64,000 nt of DNA from NCBI RefSeq assembly GCF_050003625.1, contig NC_134398.1, forward strand, positions 197,291,700 through 197,355,699, given 5' to 3'. The notes beneath the pieces were generated by a model. The model was given only the letters and a program-made list of their open reading frames with translations. It did no database searches and was not told the DNA's origin. Positions 1-15,200 of this stretch are shown here, piece by piece (position 1 is the first letter of the stretch; each line of letters begins with the position of its first letter). Made by a program: the position numbers and the translations under genes. This DNA is from Haematobia irritans. Its lineage: Eukaryota > Arthropoda > Insecta > Diptera > Muscidae.

Positions 1-1254
1 ATTTTCACCGAAATTTTGATTTTTGGGGGGTGGTCACGAATTATCGTCCTTTTCGCTCTAGGACGCATATTTTAGGAGATATGGCCAAATAAAGTTTTTC
101 GTATAAAAATTTCAATTTTTCAAGGATTTTCAGCTAAATTTTCATTTCTGGGGGGTGGTCATGAATTATCGTCCTTTTCGCTCTAGGACGCATATTTAAG
201 GAGATATGGCCAAAATAAGTTTTTCATATAAAAATTTCAAATTTTCAAGGATTTTCACCGAAATTTTGATTTTTTGGGGGTGGTCACGAATTATCGTCCT
301 TTTCGCTCTAGGACGCATATTTAAGGAGATATGGTCAAAATAAGTTTTTCATAAAAAAATTAGATTTTTCAAGGATTTTCATCAAAATTTAGATTTTTGG
401 GGGGTGGTCATGAATTATCGTCCTTTTCGCTCTAGGACACATATTTAAGGAGATATGGCCAAAATAAGTTTTTCATATAAAAATTTAAAATTTTCAAGGA
501 TTTTCATCAAAATTTTGATTTTTTGAGGGTGGTCATGAATTATCGTCCTTTTCGCTCTAGGACATATATTTAAGCAGATATGGCCAAAATAAGATTTTCA
601 TATAAAAAATTAAATTTTTCAAGGATTTTCATCAAAATTTTGATTTTTTGAGGGTGGTCACGAATTGTCGTCCTTATCGCTCTAGGACGCATATTTAAGG
701 AGATATGGCCAAAATAAGTTTTTCATATAAAAATTTCAATTTTTCAAGGATTTTCTCCGAAATTTTGATTTTTGGGGGGTGGTCACGAATTATCGTCCTT
801 TTCGCTCTGGGACGCATATTTTAGGAGATATGGCAAAGTAAAGTTTTTCATATAAAAATTTAAATTTTTCAAGGATTTTCAGCTAAATTTTCATTTCTGG
901 GGGGTGGTCATGAATTATCGTCCTTTTCGCTCTAGGACGCATATTTAAGGAGATATAGCCAAAATAAGTTTTTCATATAAAAATTTCAAATTTTCAAGGA
1001 TTTTCATCAAAATTTAGATTTTTGGGGGGTGGTCATGAATTATCGTCCTTTTCGCTCTAGGACGCATATTTAAGGAGATATGGCCAAAATAAGTTTTTCA
1101 TATAAAAATTTAAAATTTTCAAGGATTTTCATCAAAATTTTGATTTTTTGAGGGTGGTCATGAATTATCGTCCTTTTCGCTCTAGGACGCATATTTTAGG
1201 AGATATGGCCAAATAAAATTTTTCATATAAAAATTCAAATTTTTCAAGGATTTT

Positions 1255-4200
1255 CATCAAAATTTTGATTTTTGGGGGGTGGTCATGAATTATCGTCCTT
1301 TTCGCTCTAGGACACATATTTAAGCAGATATGGCCAAAATAAGTTTTTCATATAAAAATTTCAATTTTTCAAGGATTTTCATCAAAATTTTGATTTTTTG
1401 GGGGTGGTCACGAATTATCGTCCTTTTCGCTCTAGGACGCATATTTTAGGAGATATGGCCAAATATAGTTTTTCATATAAAAATTTCAATTTTTCAAGGA
1501 TTTTCAGCTAAATTTTCATTTCTGGGGGGTGGTCATGAATTATCGTCCTTTTCGCTCTAGGACGCATATTTAAGGAGATATGACCAAAATAAGTTTTTCA
1601 TATAAAAATTTAAAATTTTCAAGGATTTTCACCGAAATTTTGATTTTTGGGGGGTGGTCACGAATTATCGTCCTTTTCGCTCTAGGACGCATATTTAAGG
1701 AGATATGGTCAAAATAAGTTTTTCATATAAAAAATTAAAGTTTTCAAGGATTTTCATCAAAATTTAGATTTTTGGGGGGTGGTCATGAATTATCGTCCTT
1801 TTCGCTCTAGGACGCATATTTAAGGAGATATGGCCAAAATAAGTTTTTCATATAAATATTTCAAATTTTCAAGGATTTTCATCAAAATTTAGATTTTTGG
1901 GGGGTGGTCATGAATTATCGTCCTTTTCGCTCTAGGACACATATTTAAGCAGATATGGCCAAAATAAGTTTTTCATATAAAAATTTCAATTTTTCAAGGA
2001 TTTTCATCAAAATTTTGATTTTTTGGGGGTGGTCACGAATTATCGTCCTTATCGCTCTAGGACGCATATTTAAGGAGATATGGCCAAAATAAGTTTTTCA
2101 TATAAAAATTTCAATTTTTCAAGGATTTTCACCGAAATTTTGATTTTTGGGGGGTGGTCACGAATTATCGTCCTTTTCGCTCTAGGACGCATATTTTAGG
2201 AGATATGGCAAAGTAAAGTTTTTCATATAAAAATTTAAATTTTTCAAGGATTTTCAGCTAAATTTTCATTTCTGGGGGGTGGTCATGAATTATCGTCCTT
2301 TTCGCTCTAGGACGCATATTTAAGGAGATATAGCCAAAATAAGTTTTTCATATAAAAATTTCAAATTTTCAAGGATTTTCATCAAAATTTAGATTTTTGG
2401 GGGGGTGGTCATGAATTATCGTCCTTTTCGCTCTAGGACACATATTTAAGCATATAAAAATTAAATTTTTCAAGGATTTTCATCAAAATTTAGATTTTTG
2501 GGGGGTGGTCATGAATTATCGTCCTCTTCGCTCTAGGACACATATTTAAGCAGATATGGCCAAAATAAGATTTTCATATAAAAAATTAAATTTTTCAAGG
2601 ATTTTCATCAAAATTTAAATTTTTGGGGGGTGGTCATGAATTATCGTCCTTTTCGCTCTAGGACGCATATTTAAGGAGATATGGCCAAAATAAGATTTTC
2701 ATATAAAAAATTAAATTTTTCAAGGATTTTCATCAAATTTTGATTTTTTGGGGGTGGTCACGAATTATCGTCCTTTTCGCTGTAGGACGCATATTTAAGG
2801 AGATATGGCCAAAATAAGTTTTTCATATAAAAATTTCAAATTTTCAAGGATTTTCATCAAAATTTAGATTTTTGGGGGGTGGTCATGAATTATCGTCCTT
2901 TTCGCTCTAGGACGCATATTTAAGGAGATATGGCCAAAATAAATTTTTCATATAAAAATTTCATATTTTCAAAGATTTTCATCGAAATTTTGAGTTTTGT
3001 GGGGTGGTCACGAATTATCGTCCTTTTCGCTGTAGGACGCATATTTAAGGAGATATGGTCAAAATAAGTTTTTCATATAAAATTTCAAATTTTCAAGGAT
3101 TTTCATCGAAATTTTGATTTTTGAGGGGTGGTCACGAATTATCGTCCTTTTAGCTCTAGGACGCATATTTAAGGAGATATGGCCAAAATAAGTTTTTCAT
3201 ATAAAAATTTAAATTTTCCAAGGATTTTCATCAAAATTTAGATTTTTGGGGGGTGTTCATGAATTAACGTCTTTTTCGCTCTAGGACGCATATTTAAGCA
3301 GATATGGCCAAAATAAGATTTTCATAAAAAAAAATACATTTTTCAAGGATTTTCATCAATATTTTGATTTTTTGGGGATGGTCACGAATTATCGTCCTTT
3401 TCGCTGTAGGACGCATATTTAAGGAGATATGGCCAAAATAAGTTTTTCATATAAAAAATTAAATTTTTCAAGGATTTTCATCAAAATTTTGATTTTTTGG
3501 GGGTGGTCACGAATTATCGTCCTTTTCGCTCTAGGACGCATATTTAAGGAGATATGGCCAAAATAAGTTTTTCATATAAAAATTTCAATTTTTCAAGGAT
3601 TTTCACCGAAATTTTGATTTTTGGGGGGTGGTCACGAATTATCGTCCTTTTCGCTCTAGGACGCATATTTAAGGAGATATGGCCAAAATAAGATTTTCAT
3701 ATAAAAAATTAAATTTTTCAAGGATTTTCAGCTTAATTTTCATTTCTGGGGGGTGGTCACGAATTATCGTCCTTTTCGCTCTAGGACGCATATTTAAGGA
3801 GATATGGCCAAATAAAGTTTTACATATAAAAATTTCAATTTTTCAAGGATTTTCAGCAAAATTTTGATTTTTGGGGGGTGGTCATGAATTATCGCCCTTT
3901 TCGCTCTAGGACACATATTTAAGCAGATATGGCCAAAATAAGTTTTTCATATAAAAATTTCAATTTTTCAAGGATTTTCATCAAAATTTTGATTTTTTGG
4001 GGGTGGTCACGAATTATCGTCCTTTTCGCTCTAGGACGCATATTTTAGGAGATATGGCCAAATATAGTTTTTCATATAAAAATTTCAATTTTTCAAGGAT
4101 TTTCAGCTAAATTTTCATTTCTGGGGGGTGGTCATGAATTATCGTCCTTTTCGCTCTAGGACGCATATTTAAGGAGATATGACCAAAATAAGTTTTTCAT

Positions 4201-7200
4201 ATAAAAATTTAAAATTTTCAAGGATTTTCACCGAAATTTTGATTTTTGGGGGGTGGTCACGAATTATCGTCCTTTTCGCTCTAGGACGCATATTTAAGGA
4301 GATATGGTCAAAATAAGTTTTTCATATAAAAAATTAAATTTTTCAAGGATTTTCATCAAAATTTAGATTTTTGGGGGGTGGTCATGAATTATCGTCCTTT
4401 TCGCTCTAGGACGCATATTTAAGGAGATATGGCCAAAATAAGTTTTTCATATAAAAATTTCAAATTTTCAAGGATTTTCATCAAAATTTAGATTTTTGGG
4501 GGGTGGTCATGAATTATCGTCCTTTTCGCTCTAGGACACATATTTAAGCAGATATGGCCAAAATAAGTTTTTCATATAAAAATTTCAATTTTTCAAGGAT
4601 TTTCATCAAAATTTTGATTTTTTGGGGGTGGTCACGAATTATCGTCCTTATCGCTCTAGGACGCATATTTAAGGAGATATGGCCAAAATAAGTTTTTCAT
4701 ATAAAAATTTCAATTTTTCAAGGATTTTCACCGAAATTTTGATTTTTGGGGGGTGGTCACGAATTATCGTCCTTTTCGCTCTAGGACGCATATTTTAGGA
4801 GATATGGCAAAGTAAAGTTTTTCATATAAAAATTTAAATTTTTCAAGGATTTTCAGCTAAATTTTCATTTCTGGGGGGTGGTCATGAATTATCGTCCTTT
4901 TCGCTCTAGGACGCATATTTAAGGAGATATAGCCAAAATAAGTTTTTCATATAAAAATTTCAAATTTTCAAGGATTTTCATCAAAATTTAGATTTTTGGG
5001 GGGTGGTCATAAATTATCGTCCTTTTCGCTCTAGGACACATATTTAAGCATATAAAAATTAAATTTTTCAAGGATTTTCATCAAAATTTAGATTTTTGGG
5101 GGGTGGTCATGAATTATCGTCCTCTTCGCTCTAGGACACATATTTAAGCAGATATGGCCAAAATAAGATTTTCATATAAAAAATTAAATTTTTCAAGGAT
5201 TTTCATCAAAATTTAAATTTTTGGGGGGTGGTCATGAATTATCGTCCTTTTCGCTCTAGGACGCATATTTAAGGAGATATGGCCAAAATAAGATTTTCAT
5301 ATAAAAAATTAAATTTTTCAAGGATTTTCATCAAAATTTTGATTTTTTGGGGGTGGTCACGAATTATCGTCCTTTTCGCTGTAGGACGCATATTTAAGGA
5401 GATATGGCCAAAATAAGTATTTCATATAAAAATTTCAAATTTTCAAGGATTTTCATCAAAATTTAGATTTTTGGGGGGTGGTCATGAATTATCGTCCTTT
5501 TCGCTCTAGGACGCATATTTAAGGAGATATGGCCAAAATAAATTTTTCATATAAAAATTTCATATTTTCAAAGATTTTCATCGAAATTTTGAGTTTTGTG
5601 GGGTGGTCACGAATTATCGTCCTTTTCGCTGTAGGACGCATATTTAAGGAGATATGGTCAAAATAAGTTTTTCATATAAAATTTCAAATTTTCAAGGATT
5701 TTCATCGACATTTTGATTTTTGAGGGGTGGTCACGAATTATCGTCCTTTTAGCTCTAGGACGCATATTTAAGGAGATATGGCCAAAATAAGTTTTTCATA
5801 TAAAAATTTAAATTTTCCAAGGATTTTCATCAAAATTTAGATTTTTGGGGGGTGTTCATGAATTAACGTCTTTTTCGCTCTAGGACGCATATTTAAGCAG
5901 ATATGGCCAAAATAAGATTTTCATAAAAAAAAATACATTTTTCAAGGATTTTCATCAATATTTTGATTTTTTGGGGATGGTCACGAATTATCGTCCTTTT
6001 CGCTGTAGGACGCATATTTAAGGAGATATGGCCAAAATAAGTTTTTCATATAAAAAATTAAATTTTTCAAGGATTTTCATCAAAATTTTGATTTTTTGGG
6101 GGTGGTCACGAATTATCGTCCTTTTCGCTCTAGGACGCATATTTAAGGAGATATGGCCAAAATAAGTTTTTCATATAAAAATTTCAATTTTTCAAGGATT
6201 TTCACCGAAATTTTGATTTTTGGGGGGTGGTCACGAATTATCGTCCTTTTCGCTCTAGGACGCATATTTTAGGAGATATGGCCAAATATAGTTTTTCATA
6301 TAAAAATTTCAATTTTTCAAGGATTTTCAGCTAAATTTTCATTTCTGGGGGGTGGTCATGAATTATCGTCCTTTTCGCTCTAGGACGCATATTTAAGGAG
6401 ATATGACCAAAATAAGTTTTTCATATAAAAATTTAAAATTTTCAAGGATTTTCACCGAAATTTTGATTTTTGGGGGGTGGTCACGAATTATCGTCCTTTT
6501 CGCTCTAGGACGCATATTTAAGGAGATATGGTCAAAATAAGTTTTTCATATAAAAAATTAAATTTTTCAAGGATTTTCATCAAAATTTAGATTTTTGGGG
6601 GGTGGTCATGAATTATCGTCCTTTTCGCTCTAGGACGCATATTTAAGGAGATATGGCCAAAATAAGTTTTTCATATAAAAATTTCAAATTTTCAAGGATT
6701 TTCATCAAAATTTAGATTTTTGGGGGGTGGTCATGAATTATCGTCCTTTTCGCTCTAGGACACATATTTAAGCAGATATGGCCAAAATAAGTTTTTCATA
6801 TAAAAATTTCAATTTTTCAAGGATTTTCATCAAAATTTTGATTTTTTGGGGGTGGTCACGAATTATCGTCCTTATCGCTCTAGGACGCATATTTAAGGAG
6901 ATATGGCCAAAATAAGTTTTCCATATAAAAATTTCAATTTTGCAAGGATTTTCACCGAAATTTTGATTTTTGGGGGGTGGTCACGAATTATCGTCCTTTT
7001 CGCTCTAGGACGCATATTTTAGGAGATATGGCCAAGTAAAGTTTTTCATATAAAAATTTAAATTTTTCAAGGATTTTCAGCTAAATTTTCATTTCTGGGG
7101 GGTGGTCATGAATTATCGTCCTTTTCGCTCTAGGACGCATATTTAAGGAGATATAGCCAAAATAAGTTTTTCATATAAAAATTTCAAATTTTCAAGGATT

Positions 7201-8300
7201 TTCACCGAAATTTTGATTTTTGGGGGGTGGTCACGAATTATCGTCCTTTTCGCTCTAGGACGCATATTTAAGGAGATATGGTCAAAATAAGTTTTTCATA
7301 TAAAAAATTAAATTTTTCAAGGATTTTCATCAAAATTTAGATTTTTGGGGGGTGGTCATGAATTATCGTCCTTTTCGCTCTAGGACACATATTTAAGCAT
7401 ATAAAAATTAAATTTTTCAAGGATTTTCATCAAAATTTAGATTTTTGGGGGGTGGTCATGAATTATTGTCCTTTTCGCTCTAGGACACATATTTAAGCAG
7501 ATATGGCCAAAATAAGATTTTCATATAAAAAATTAAATTTTTCAAGGATTTTCATCAAAATTTAAATTTTTGGGGGGTGGTCATGAATTATCGTCCTTTT
7601 CGCTCTAGGACGCATATTTAAGGAGATATGGCCAAAATAAGATTTTCATATAAAAAATTAAAATTTTCAAGAATTTTCATCAAAATTTTGATTTTTGGGA
7701 GGTGGTCATGAATTATCGTTCTTGTCGCTCTAGGACTCATATTTAAGGAGATATGGCCAAAATAAGATTTTCATATAAAAAATTAAATTTTTCAAGGATT
7801 TTCATCAAAATTTTGATTTTTTGGGGGTGGTCACGAATTATCGTCCTTTTCGCTCTGGGACGCATATTTAAGGAGATATGGCCAAATAAAGTTTTTCATA
7901 TAAAAATTTCAATTTTTCAAGGATTTTCAGCAAAATTTTGATTTTTGGGGGGTGGTCATGAATTATCCTCCTTTTCGCTCTAGGACGCATATTTAAGGAG
8001 ATATGGCCAAAATAAGTTTTTCATATAAAAATTTCAAATTTTCAAGGATTTTCATCAAAATTTAGATTTTTGGGGGGTGGTCATGAATTATCGTCCTTTT
8101 CGCTCTAGGACGCATATTTAAGGAGATATGGCCAAAATAAAATTTTCATATAAAAATTTCATATTTTCAAAGATTTTCATCGAAATTTTGATTTTTGGGG
8201 GATGGTCACGAATTATCGTCCTTTTCGCTCTAGGACGCATATTTAAGGAGATATGGCCAAAATAAGTTTTTCATATAAAATTTCAAATTTTCAAGGATTT
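1255..8300. repeat. Higher-order repeat block in the satellite (about 2.6 kb unit)
   Basis: Diagnostic variants recur together. AAATATAGTT occurs at 1461, 4060 and 6284. GAGTTTTGTGGGG occurs near 2992 and 5591. A monomer with an internal deletion (ACACATATTTAAGCATATAA) lies at 2441, 5039 and 7388. The first two copies are offset by 2598-2599 bp. The step from copy 2 to copy 3 is 2224 bp, exactly three 125-bp monomers less. Copy 3 carries one extra monomer before its short monomer and drifts away after about 7640. This is what unequal exchange in register produces. Confidence 0.85.
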
Positions 8301-9289
8301 TCATCGAAATTTTGATTTTTGGGGGGTGGTCGCCAAAAAAATAAGTTTTTCATATAATTTAAGGAGATATGGCCAAAATAAGTTTTTTATATAAAAATTT
8401 CAAATTTTCAAGGATTTGCACCGAAATTTTGATTTTTGGGGGGTGGTCACGAATTATCGTCCTTTTCGCTCTAGGACGCATATTTAAGGAGATATGGCCA
8501 AAATAAATTTTTCATATAAAAATTTCATATTTTCAAAGATTTTCATCGAAATTTTGATTTTTGAGGGGTGGTCACGAATTATCGTTCTTTTAGCTCTAGG
8601 ACGCATATTTAAGGAGATATGGCCAAAATAAGTTTTTCATATAAAAATTTAAATTTTCCAAGGATTTTCATCGAAATTTTGATTTTTGAGGGGTGGTCAC
8701 GAATTATCGTTCTTTTAGCTCTAGGACGCATATTTAAGGAGATATGGCCAAAATAAGTTTTTCATATAAAAATTTAAATTTTCCAAGGATTTTCAACAAA
8801 ATTTTGATTTTTTGAGGGTGGTCACGAATTATTGTCCTTTTCGCTGTAGGACGCATATTTAAGGAGATATGGACAAAATAAGTTTTTCATATAAAAATTT
8901 AAAATTTCCAAGGATTTTCATCAAAATTTTGATTTTTTGAGGGTGGTCACGAATTATTGTCCTTTTCGCTGTAGGACGCATATTTAAGGAGATATGGCCA
9001 AAATAAGGATTTCATTTAAAAAATTAAATTTTTCAAGGATTTTCATCAAAATTTTGATTTTTTTGGGTGGTCACGAATTATCGTCCTTTTCGCTCTAGGA
9101 CGCATATTTAAGGAGATATGGCCAAAATAAGTTTTTCATATAAAAATTTAAATTTTTCAAGGATTTTCAACAAAATTTTGATTTTTTGAGGGTGGTCACG
9201 AATTATTGTCCTTTTCGCTGTAGGACGCATATTTAAGGAGATATGGACAAAATAAGTTTTTCATATAAAAAATTAAATTTTTCAAGGAT

Positions 9290-12200
9290 TTTCATCAAAA
9301 TTTAGATTTTTGGGGGGTGGTCATGAATTATCGTCCTTTTCGCTCTAGGACGCATATTTAAGGAGATATGGCCAAAATAAGTTTTTCATATAAAAATTTA
9401 AAATTGCCAAGGATTTTCATCAAAATTTTGATTTTTTGAGGGTGGACACGAATTATTGTCCTTTTCGCTGTAGGACGCATATTTAAGGAGATATGGCCAA
9501 AATAAGGATTTCATTTAAAAAATTAAATTTTTCAAGGATTTTCATCAAAATTTTAATTTTTTTGGGTGGTCACGAATTATCGTCCTTTTCGCTCTAGGAC
9601 GCATATTTAAGGAGATATGGCCAAAATAAGTTTTTCATATAAAAATTTCAATTTTTCAAGGATTTTCATCAAAATTTAGATTTTTGGGGGGTGGTCATGA
9701 ATTATCGTCCTTTTCGCTCTAGGACACATATTTAAGCAGATATGGCCAAAATAAATTGTTCATATAAAAATTTAAATTTTTCAAGGATTTTCATCAAAAT
9801 TTTGATTTTTTGAGGGGGGTCACGAATTATTGTCCTTTTCGCTGTAGGACGCATATTTAAGGAGATATGGCCAAAATAAGTTTTTCATATAAAAATTTAA
9901 AATTTCCAAGGATTTTCATCGAAATTTTGATTTTTGGGTGGTGGTCACGAATTATCGTCCTTTTCGCTCTAGGGCGCATATTTAAGGAGATATGGCCAAA
10001 ATAAGTTTTTCATATAAAATTGCAAATGTTCAAGGATTTTCATCGAAATTTTAATTTTTGGGGAGTGGTCACGAATTATCGTATTTTTCGCTCTAGGACG
10101 AATATTTAAGGAGATATGGCCAAAATAAGATTTTCATATAAAAAATTTTCAAGGATTTTCATCAAAATTTTGATTTTTGAGGGTGGTCACGAATTATTGT
10201 CCTTTTCGCTGTAGGACGCATATTTAAGGAGATATGGACAAAATAAGTTTTTCATATAAAAAATTAAATTTTTCAAGGATTTTCATCAAAATTTAGATTT
10301 TTGGGGGGTGGTCATGAATTATCGTCCTTTTCGCTCTAGGACGCATATTTAAGGAGATATGGCCAAAATAAGTTTTTCATATAAAAATTTAAAATTTCCA
10401 AGGATTTTCATCAAAATTTTGATTTTTTGAGGGTGGTCACGAATTATTGTCCTTTTCGCTGTAGGACGCATATTTAAGGAGATATGGCCAAAATAAGGAT
10501 TTCATATAAAAAATTAAATTTTTCAAGGATTTTCATCAAAATTTTGATTTTTTTGGGTGGTCACGAATTATCGTCCTTTTCGCTCTAGGACGCATATTTA
10601 AGGAGATATGGCCAAAATAAGTTTTTCATATAAAAATTTCAATTTTTCAAGGATTTTCACCAAAATTTTGATTTTTGGGGGGTGGTCACGAATTATCGTC
10701 CTTTTCGCTCTAGGACGCATATTTAAGGAGATATGGCCAAAATAAGATTTTCATATAAAAAATTAAATTTTTCAAGGATTTTCGCCGAAATTTTGATTTT
10801 TGGAGGGTGGTCACGAATTATTGTCCTTTTCGCTGTAGGACGCATATTTAAGGAGATATGGCCAAAATAAGTTTTTCATATAAAAATTTCAATTTTTCAA
10901 GGATTTTCATCGAAATTTTGATTTTTGGGTGGTGGTCACGAATTATCGTCCTTTTCGCTCTAGGACGCATATTTAAGGAGATATGGCCAAAATAAGTTTT
11001 TCATATAAAATTTCAAATGTTCAAGGATTTTCATCGAAATTTTAATTTTTGGGGAGTGGTCACGAATTATCGTATTTTTCGCTCTAGGACGAATATTTAA
11101 GGAGATATGGCCAAAATAAGATTTTCATATAAAAAATTAAAATTTTCCAAGGATTTTCATCAAAATTTAGATTTTTGGGGGGTGTTCATGAATTAACGTC
11201 TTTTTCGCTCTAGGACGCATATTTAAGCAGATATGGCCAAAATAAGATTTTCATAAAAAAAATACATTTTTCAAGGATTTTCATCAATATTTTGATTTTT
11301 TGGGGATGGTCACGAATTATCGTCCTTTTCGCTGTAGGACGCATATTTAAGGAGATATGGCCAAAATAAGTTTTTCATATAAAAATTTAAAATTTTCAAG
11401 GATTTTCACCGAAATTTTGATTTTTTGGAGGTGGTCACGAATTATCGTCCTTTTCGCTGTAGGACGCATATTTAAGGAGATATGGCCAAAATAAGATTTT
11501 CATATAAAAAATTAAATTTTTCAAGGATTTTCAGCTAAATTTCCATTTCTGGGGGGTGGTCACGAATTATCGTCCTTTTCGCTCTAGGACGCATGTTTAA
11601 GGAGATATGGCCAAAATAAGTTTTTCATATACAAATTTCAAATTTTCAAGGTTTTTCACCGAAATTTTGATTTTTGGAGGGTGGTCACGAATTATCGTCC
11701 TTTTCGCTCTAGGACGCATATTTAAGGAGATATGGTCAAAATAAGTTTTTCATATAAATTTTCAAATTTTCAAGAATTTTCATCGAAATTTTGATTTTTG
11801 GGGGGTGGACACGAATTATCGTCCTTTTCGCTGTAGGACGCATATTTAAGGAGATATGGCCAAAATAAGTTTTTCATATAAAAAATTAAAATTTTCAAGG
11901 ATTTTCATCAAAATTTAGATTTTTGGGGGGTGGTCATGAATTATCGTCCTTTTCGCTCTAGGACACATATTTAAGCAGATATGGCCAAAATAAGATTTTC
12001 ATATAAAAAATTAAATTTTTCAAGGATTTTCATCAAAATTTAGAATTTTTGGGGGTGGTCATGAATTATCGTCCTTTTCGCTCTAGGACATATATTTAAG
12101 CAGATATGGCCAAAATAAGATTTTCATATAAAAAATTAAATTTTTCAAGGATTTTCATCAAAATTTTGATTTTTTGAGGATGGTCACGAATTGTCGTCCT

Positions 12201-15200
12201 TTTCGCTGTAGGACGCATATTTAAGGAGATATGGCCAAAATAAGTTTTTCATATAAAAATTTCAATTTTTCAAGGATTTTCACCGAAATTTAGATTTTTG
12301 GGGAGTGGTCACGAATTATCGTCCTTTTCGCTCTAGGACGCATATTTTAGGAGATATGGCCAAATAAAATTTTTCATATAAAAATTCAAATTTTTTAAGG
12401 ATTTTCATCAAAATTTTGATTTTTTGGGGGTGGTCACGAATTATCGTCCTTTTCGCTCTAGGACGCATATATAAGGAGATATGGCCAAAATAAGATTTTC
12501 ATATAAAAAATTAAATTTTTCAAGGATTTTCAGCTTAATTTTCATTTCTGGAGGGTGGTCACGAATTATCGTCCTTTTCGCTCTAGGACGCATATTTAAG
12601 GAGATATGGCCAAATAAAGTTTTTCATATAAAAAATTAAATTTTTCAAGGATTTTCATCAAAATTTTGATTTTTGGGGGGTGGTCACGAATTATCGTCCT
12701 TTTCGCTCTAGGACGCATATTTTAGGAGATATGGCCAAATAAAATTTTTCATATAAAAATTCAAATTTTTCAAGGATTTTCATCAAAATTTTGATTTTTT
12801 GGGGGTGGTCACGAATTATCGTCCTTTTCGCTCTAGGACGCATATTTTAGGAGATATGGCCAAAATAAGTTTTTCATATAAAAATTTCAAATTTTCTAGG
12901 ATTTTCACCGAAATTTTGATTTTTGGGGGTGGTCACGAATTATCGTCCTTTTCGCTCTAGGACGCATATTTAAGGAGATATGGCCAAAATAAATTTTTCA
13001 TATAAAAATTTCATATTTTCAAGGATTTTCATCGAAATTTTGATTTTTTGAGGGTGGTCACGAATTATCGTCCTTTTCGCTGTAGGACGCATATTTAAGG
13101 AGATATGGCCAAAATAAGTTTTTCATATAAAAATTTCAATTTTTCAAGGATTTTCACCGAAATTTTGATTTTTGGGGGGTGGTCACGAATTATCGTCCTT
13201 TTCGCTCTAGGACGCATATTTTAGGAGATATGGCCAAATAAAGTTTTTCGTATAAAAATTTCAATTTTTCAAGGATTTTCAGCAAAATTTTCATTTCTGG
13301 GGGGTGGTCATGAATTATCGTCCTTTTCGGTCTAGGACGCATATTTAAGGAGATATGGCCAAAATAAGTTTTTCATATAAAAATTTCAATTTTTCAAGGA
13401 CTTTCATCAAAATTTAGATTTTTGGGGGGTGGTCATGAATTATCGTCCTTTTCGCTCTAGGACACATATTTAAGCAGATATGGCCAAAATAAGATTTTCA
13501 TATAAAAAATTAAATTTTTCAAGGATTTTCATCAAAATTTAGATTTTTTGGGGGTTGGTCATGAATTATCGTCCTTTTCGCTCTAGGACACATATTTAAG
13601 GAGATATGACCAAAATAAGTTTTTCATATAAAAATTTAAAATTTTCAAGGATTTTCATCAAAATTTTGATTTTTGGGGGGTGGTCACGAATTATCGTCCT
13701 TTTCGCTCTAGGACGCATATTTAAGGAGATATGGCCAAAATAAGTTTTTCATATAAAAATTTCAAATTTTCAAGGATTTTCATCAAAATTTAGATTTTTG
13801 GGGGGTGGTCATGAATTATTGTCCTTTTCGCTGTAGGACGCATATTTAAGGAGATATGGCCAAAATAAGTTTTTCATATAAAAATTTCAATTTTTCAAGG
13901 ATTTTCACCGAAATTTTGATTTTTGGGGGGTGGTCACGAATTATCGTCCTTTTCGCTCTAGGACGCATATTTTAGGAGATATGGCCAAAATAAATTTTTC
14001 ATATAAAAATTTCATATTTTCAAGGATTTTCATCGAAATTTTGATTTTTTGAGGGTGGTCACGAATAATCGTCCTTTTCGCTGTAGGACGCATATTTAAG
14101 GAGATATGGCCAAAATAAGTTTTTCATATAAAAATTTCAATTTTTCAAGGATTTTCACCGAAATTTTGATTTTTGGGGGGTGGTCACGAATTATCGTCCT
14201 TTTCGCTCTAGGACGCATATTTTAGGAGATATGGCCAAATAAAGTTTTTCATATAAAAATTTCAATTTTTCAAGGATTTTCAGCTAAATTTTCATTTCTG
14301 GGGGGTGGTCATGAATTATCGTCCTTTTCGCTCTAGGACGCATATTTAAGGAGATATGGCCAAAATAAGTTTTTCATATAAAAATTTCAAATTTTCAAGG
14401 ATTTTCACCGAAATTTTGATTTTTGGGCGGTGGTCACGAATTATCGTCCTTTTCGCTCTAGGACGCATATTTAAGGAGATATGGTCAAAATAAGTTTTTC
14501 ATATAAAAAATTAAATTTTTCAAGGATTTTCATCAAAATTTAGATTTTTGGGGGGTGGTCATGAATTATCGTCCTTTTCGCTCTAGGACACATATTTAAG
14601 CAGATATGGCCAAAATAAGATTTTCATATAAAAAATTAAAATTTTCAAGGATTTTCATCAAAATTTAGAATTTTTGGGGGTGGTCATGAATTATCGTCCT
14701 TTTCGCTCTAGGACATATATTTAAGCAGATATGGCCAAAATAAGATTTTCATATAAAAAATTAAATTTTTCAAGGATTTTCATCAAAATTTTGATTTTTT
14801 GAGAGTGGTCACGAATTGTCGTCCTTATCGCTCTAGGACGCATATTTAAGGAGATATGGCCAAAATAAGTTTTTCATATAAAAATTTCAATTTTTCAAGG
14901 ATTTTCACCGAAATTTTGATTTTTGGGGGGTGGTCACGAATTATCGTCCTTTTCGCTCTAGGACGCATATTTTAGGAGATATGGCCAAATAAAATTTTTC
15001 ATATAAAAATTCAAATTTTTCAAGGATTTTCATCAAAATTTTGATTTTTTGGGGGTGGTCACGAATTATCGTCCTTTTCGCTCTAGGACGCATATTTAAG
15101 GAGATATGGCCAAAATAAGATTTTCATATAAAAAATTAAATTTTTCAAGGATTTTCATCAAAATTTAGATTTTGGGGGGGTGGTCATGAATTATCGTCCT

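Noticed and set aside
3679..7941. Identical 62-codon frames in the satellite beginning MAKIRFSYKK
   Set aside because: They simply follow from the 125-bp monomers where stop codons happen to be absent in two neighbouring copies. No start context or conserved protein pattern.
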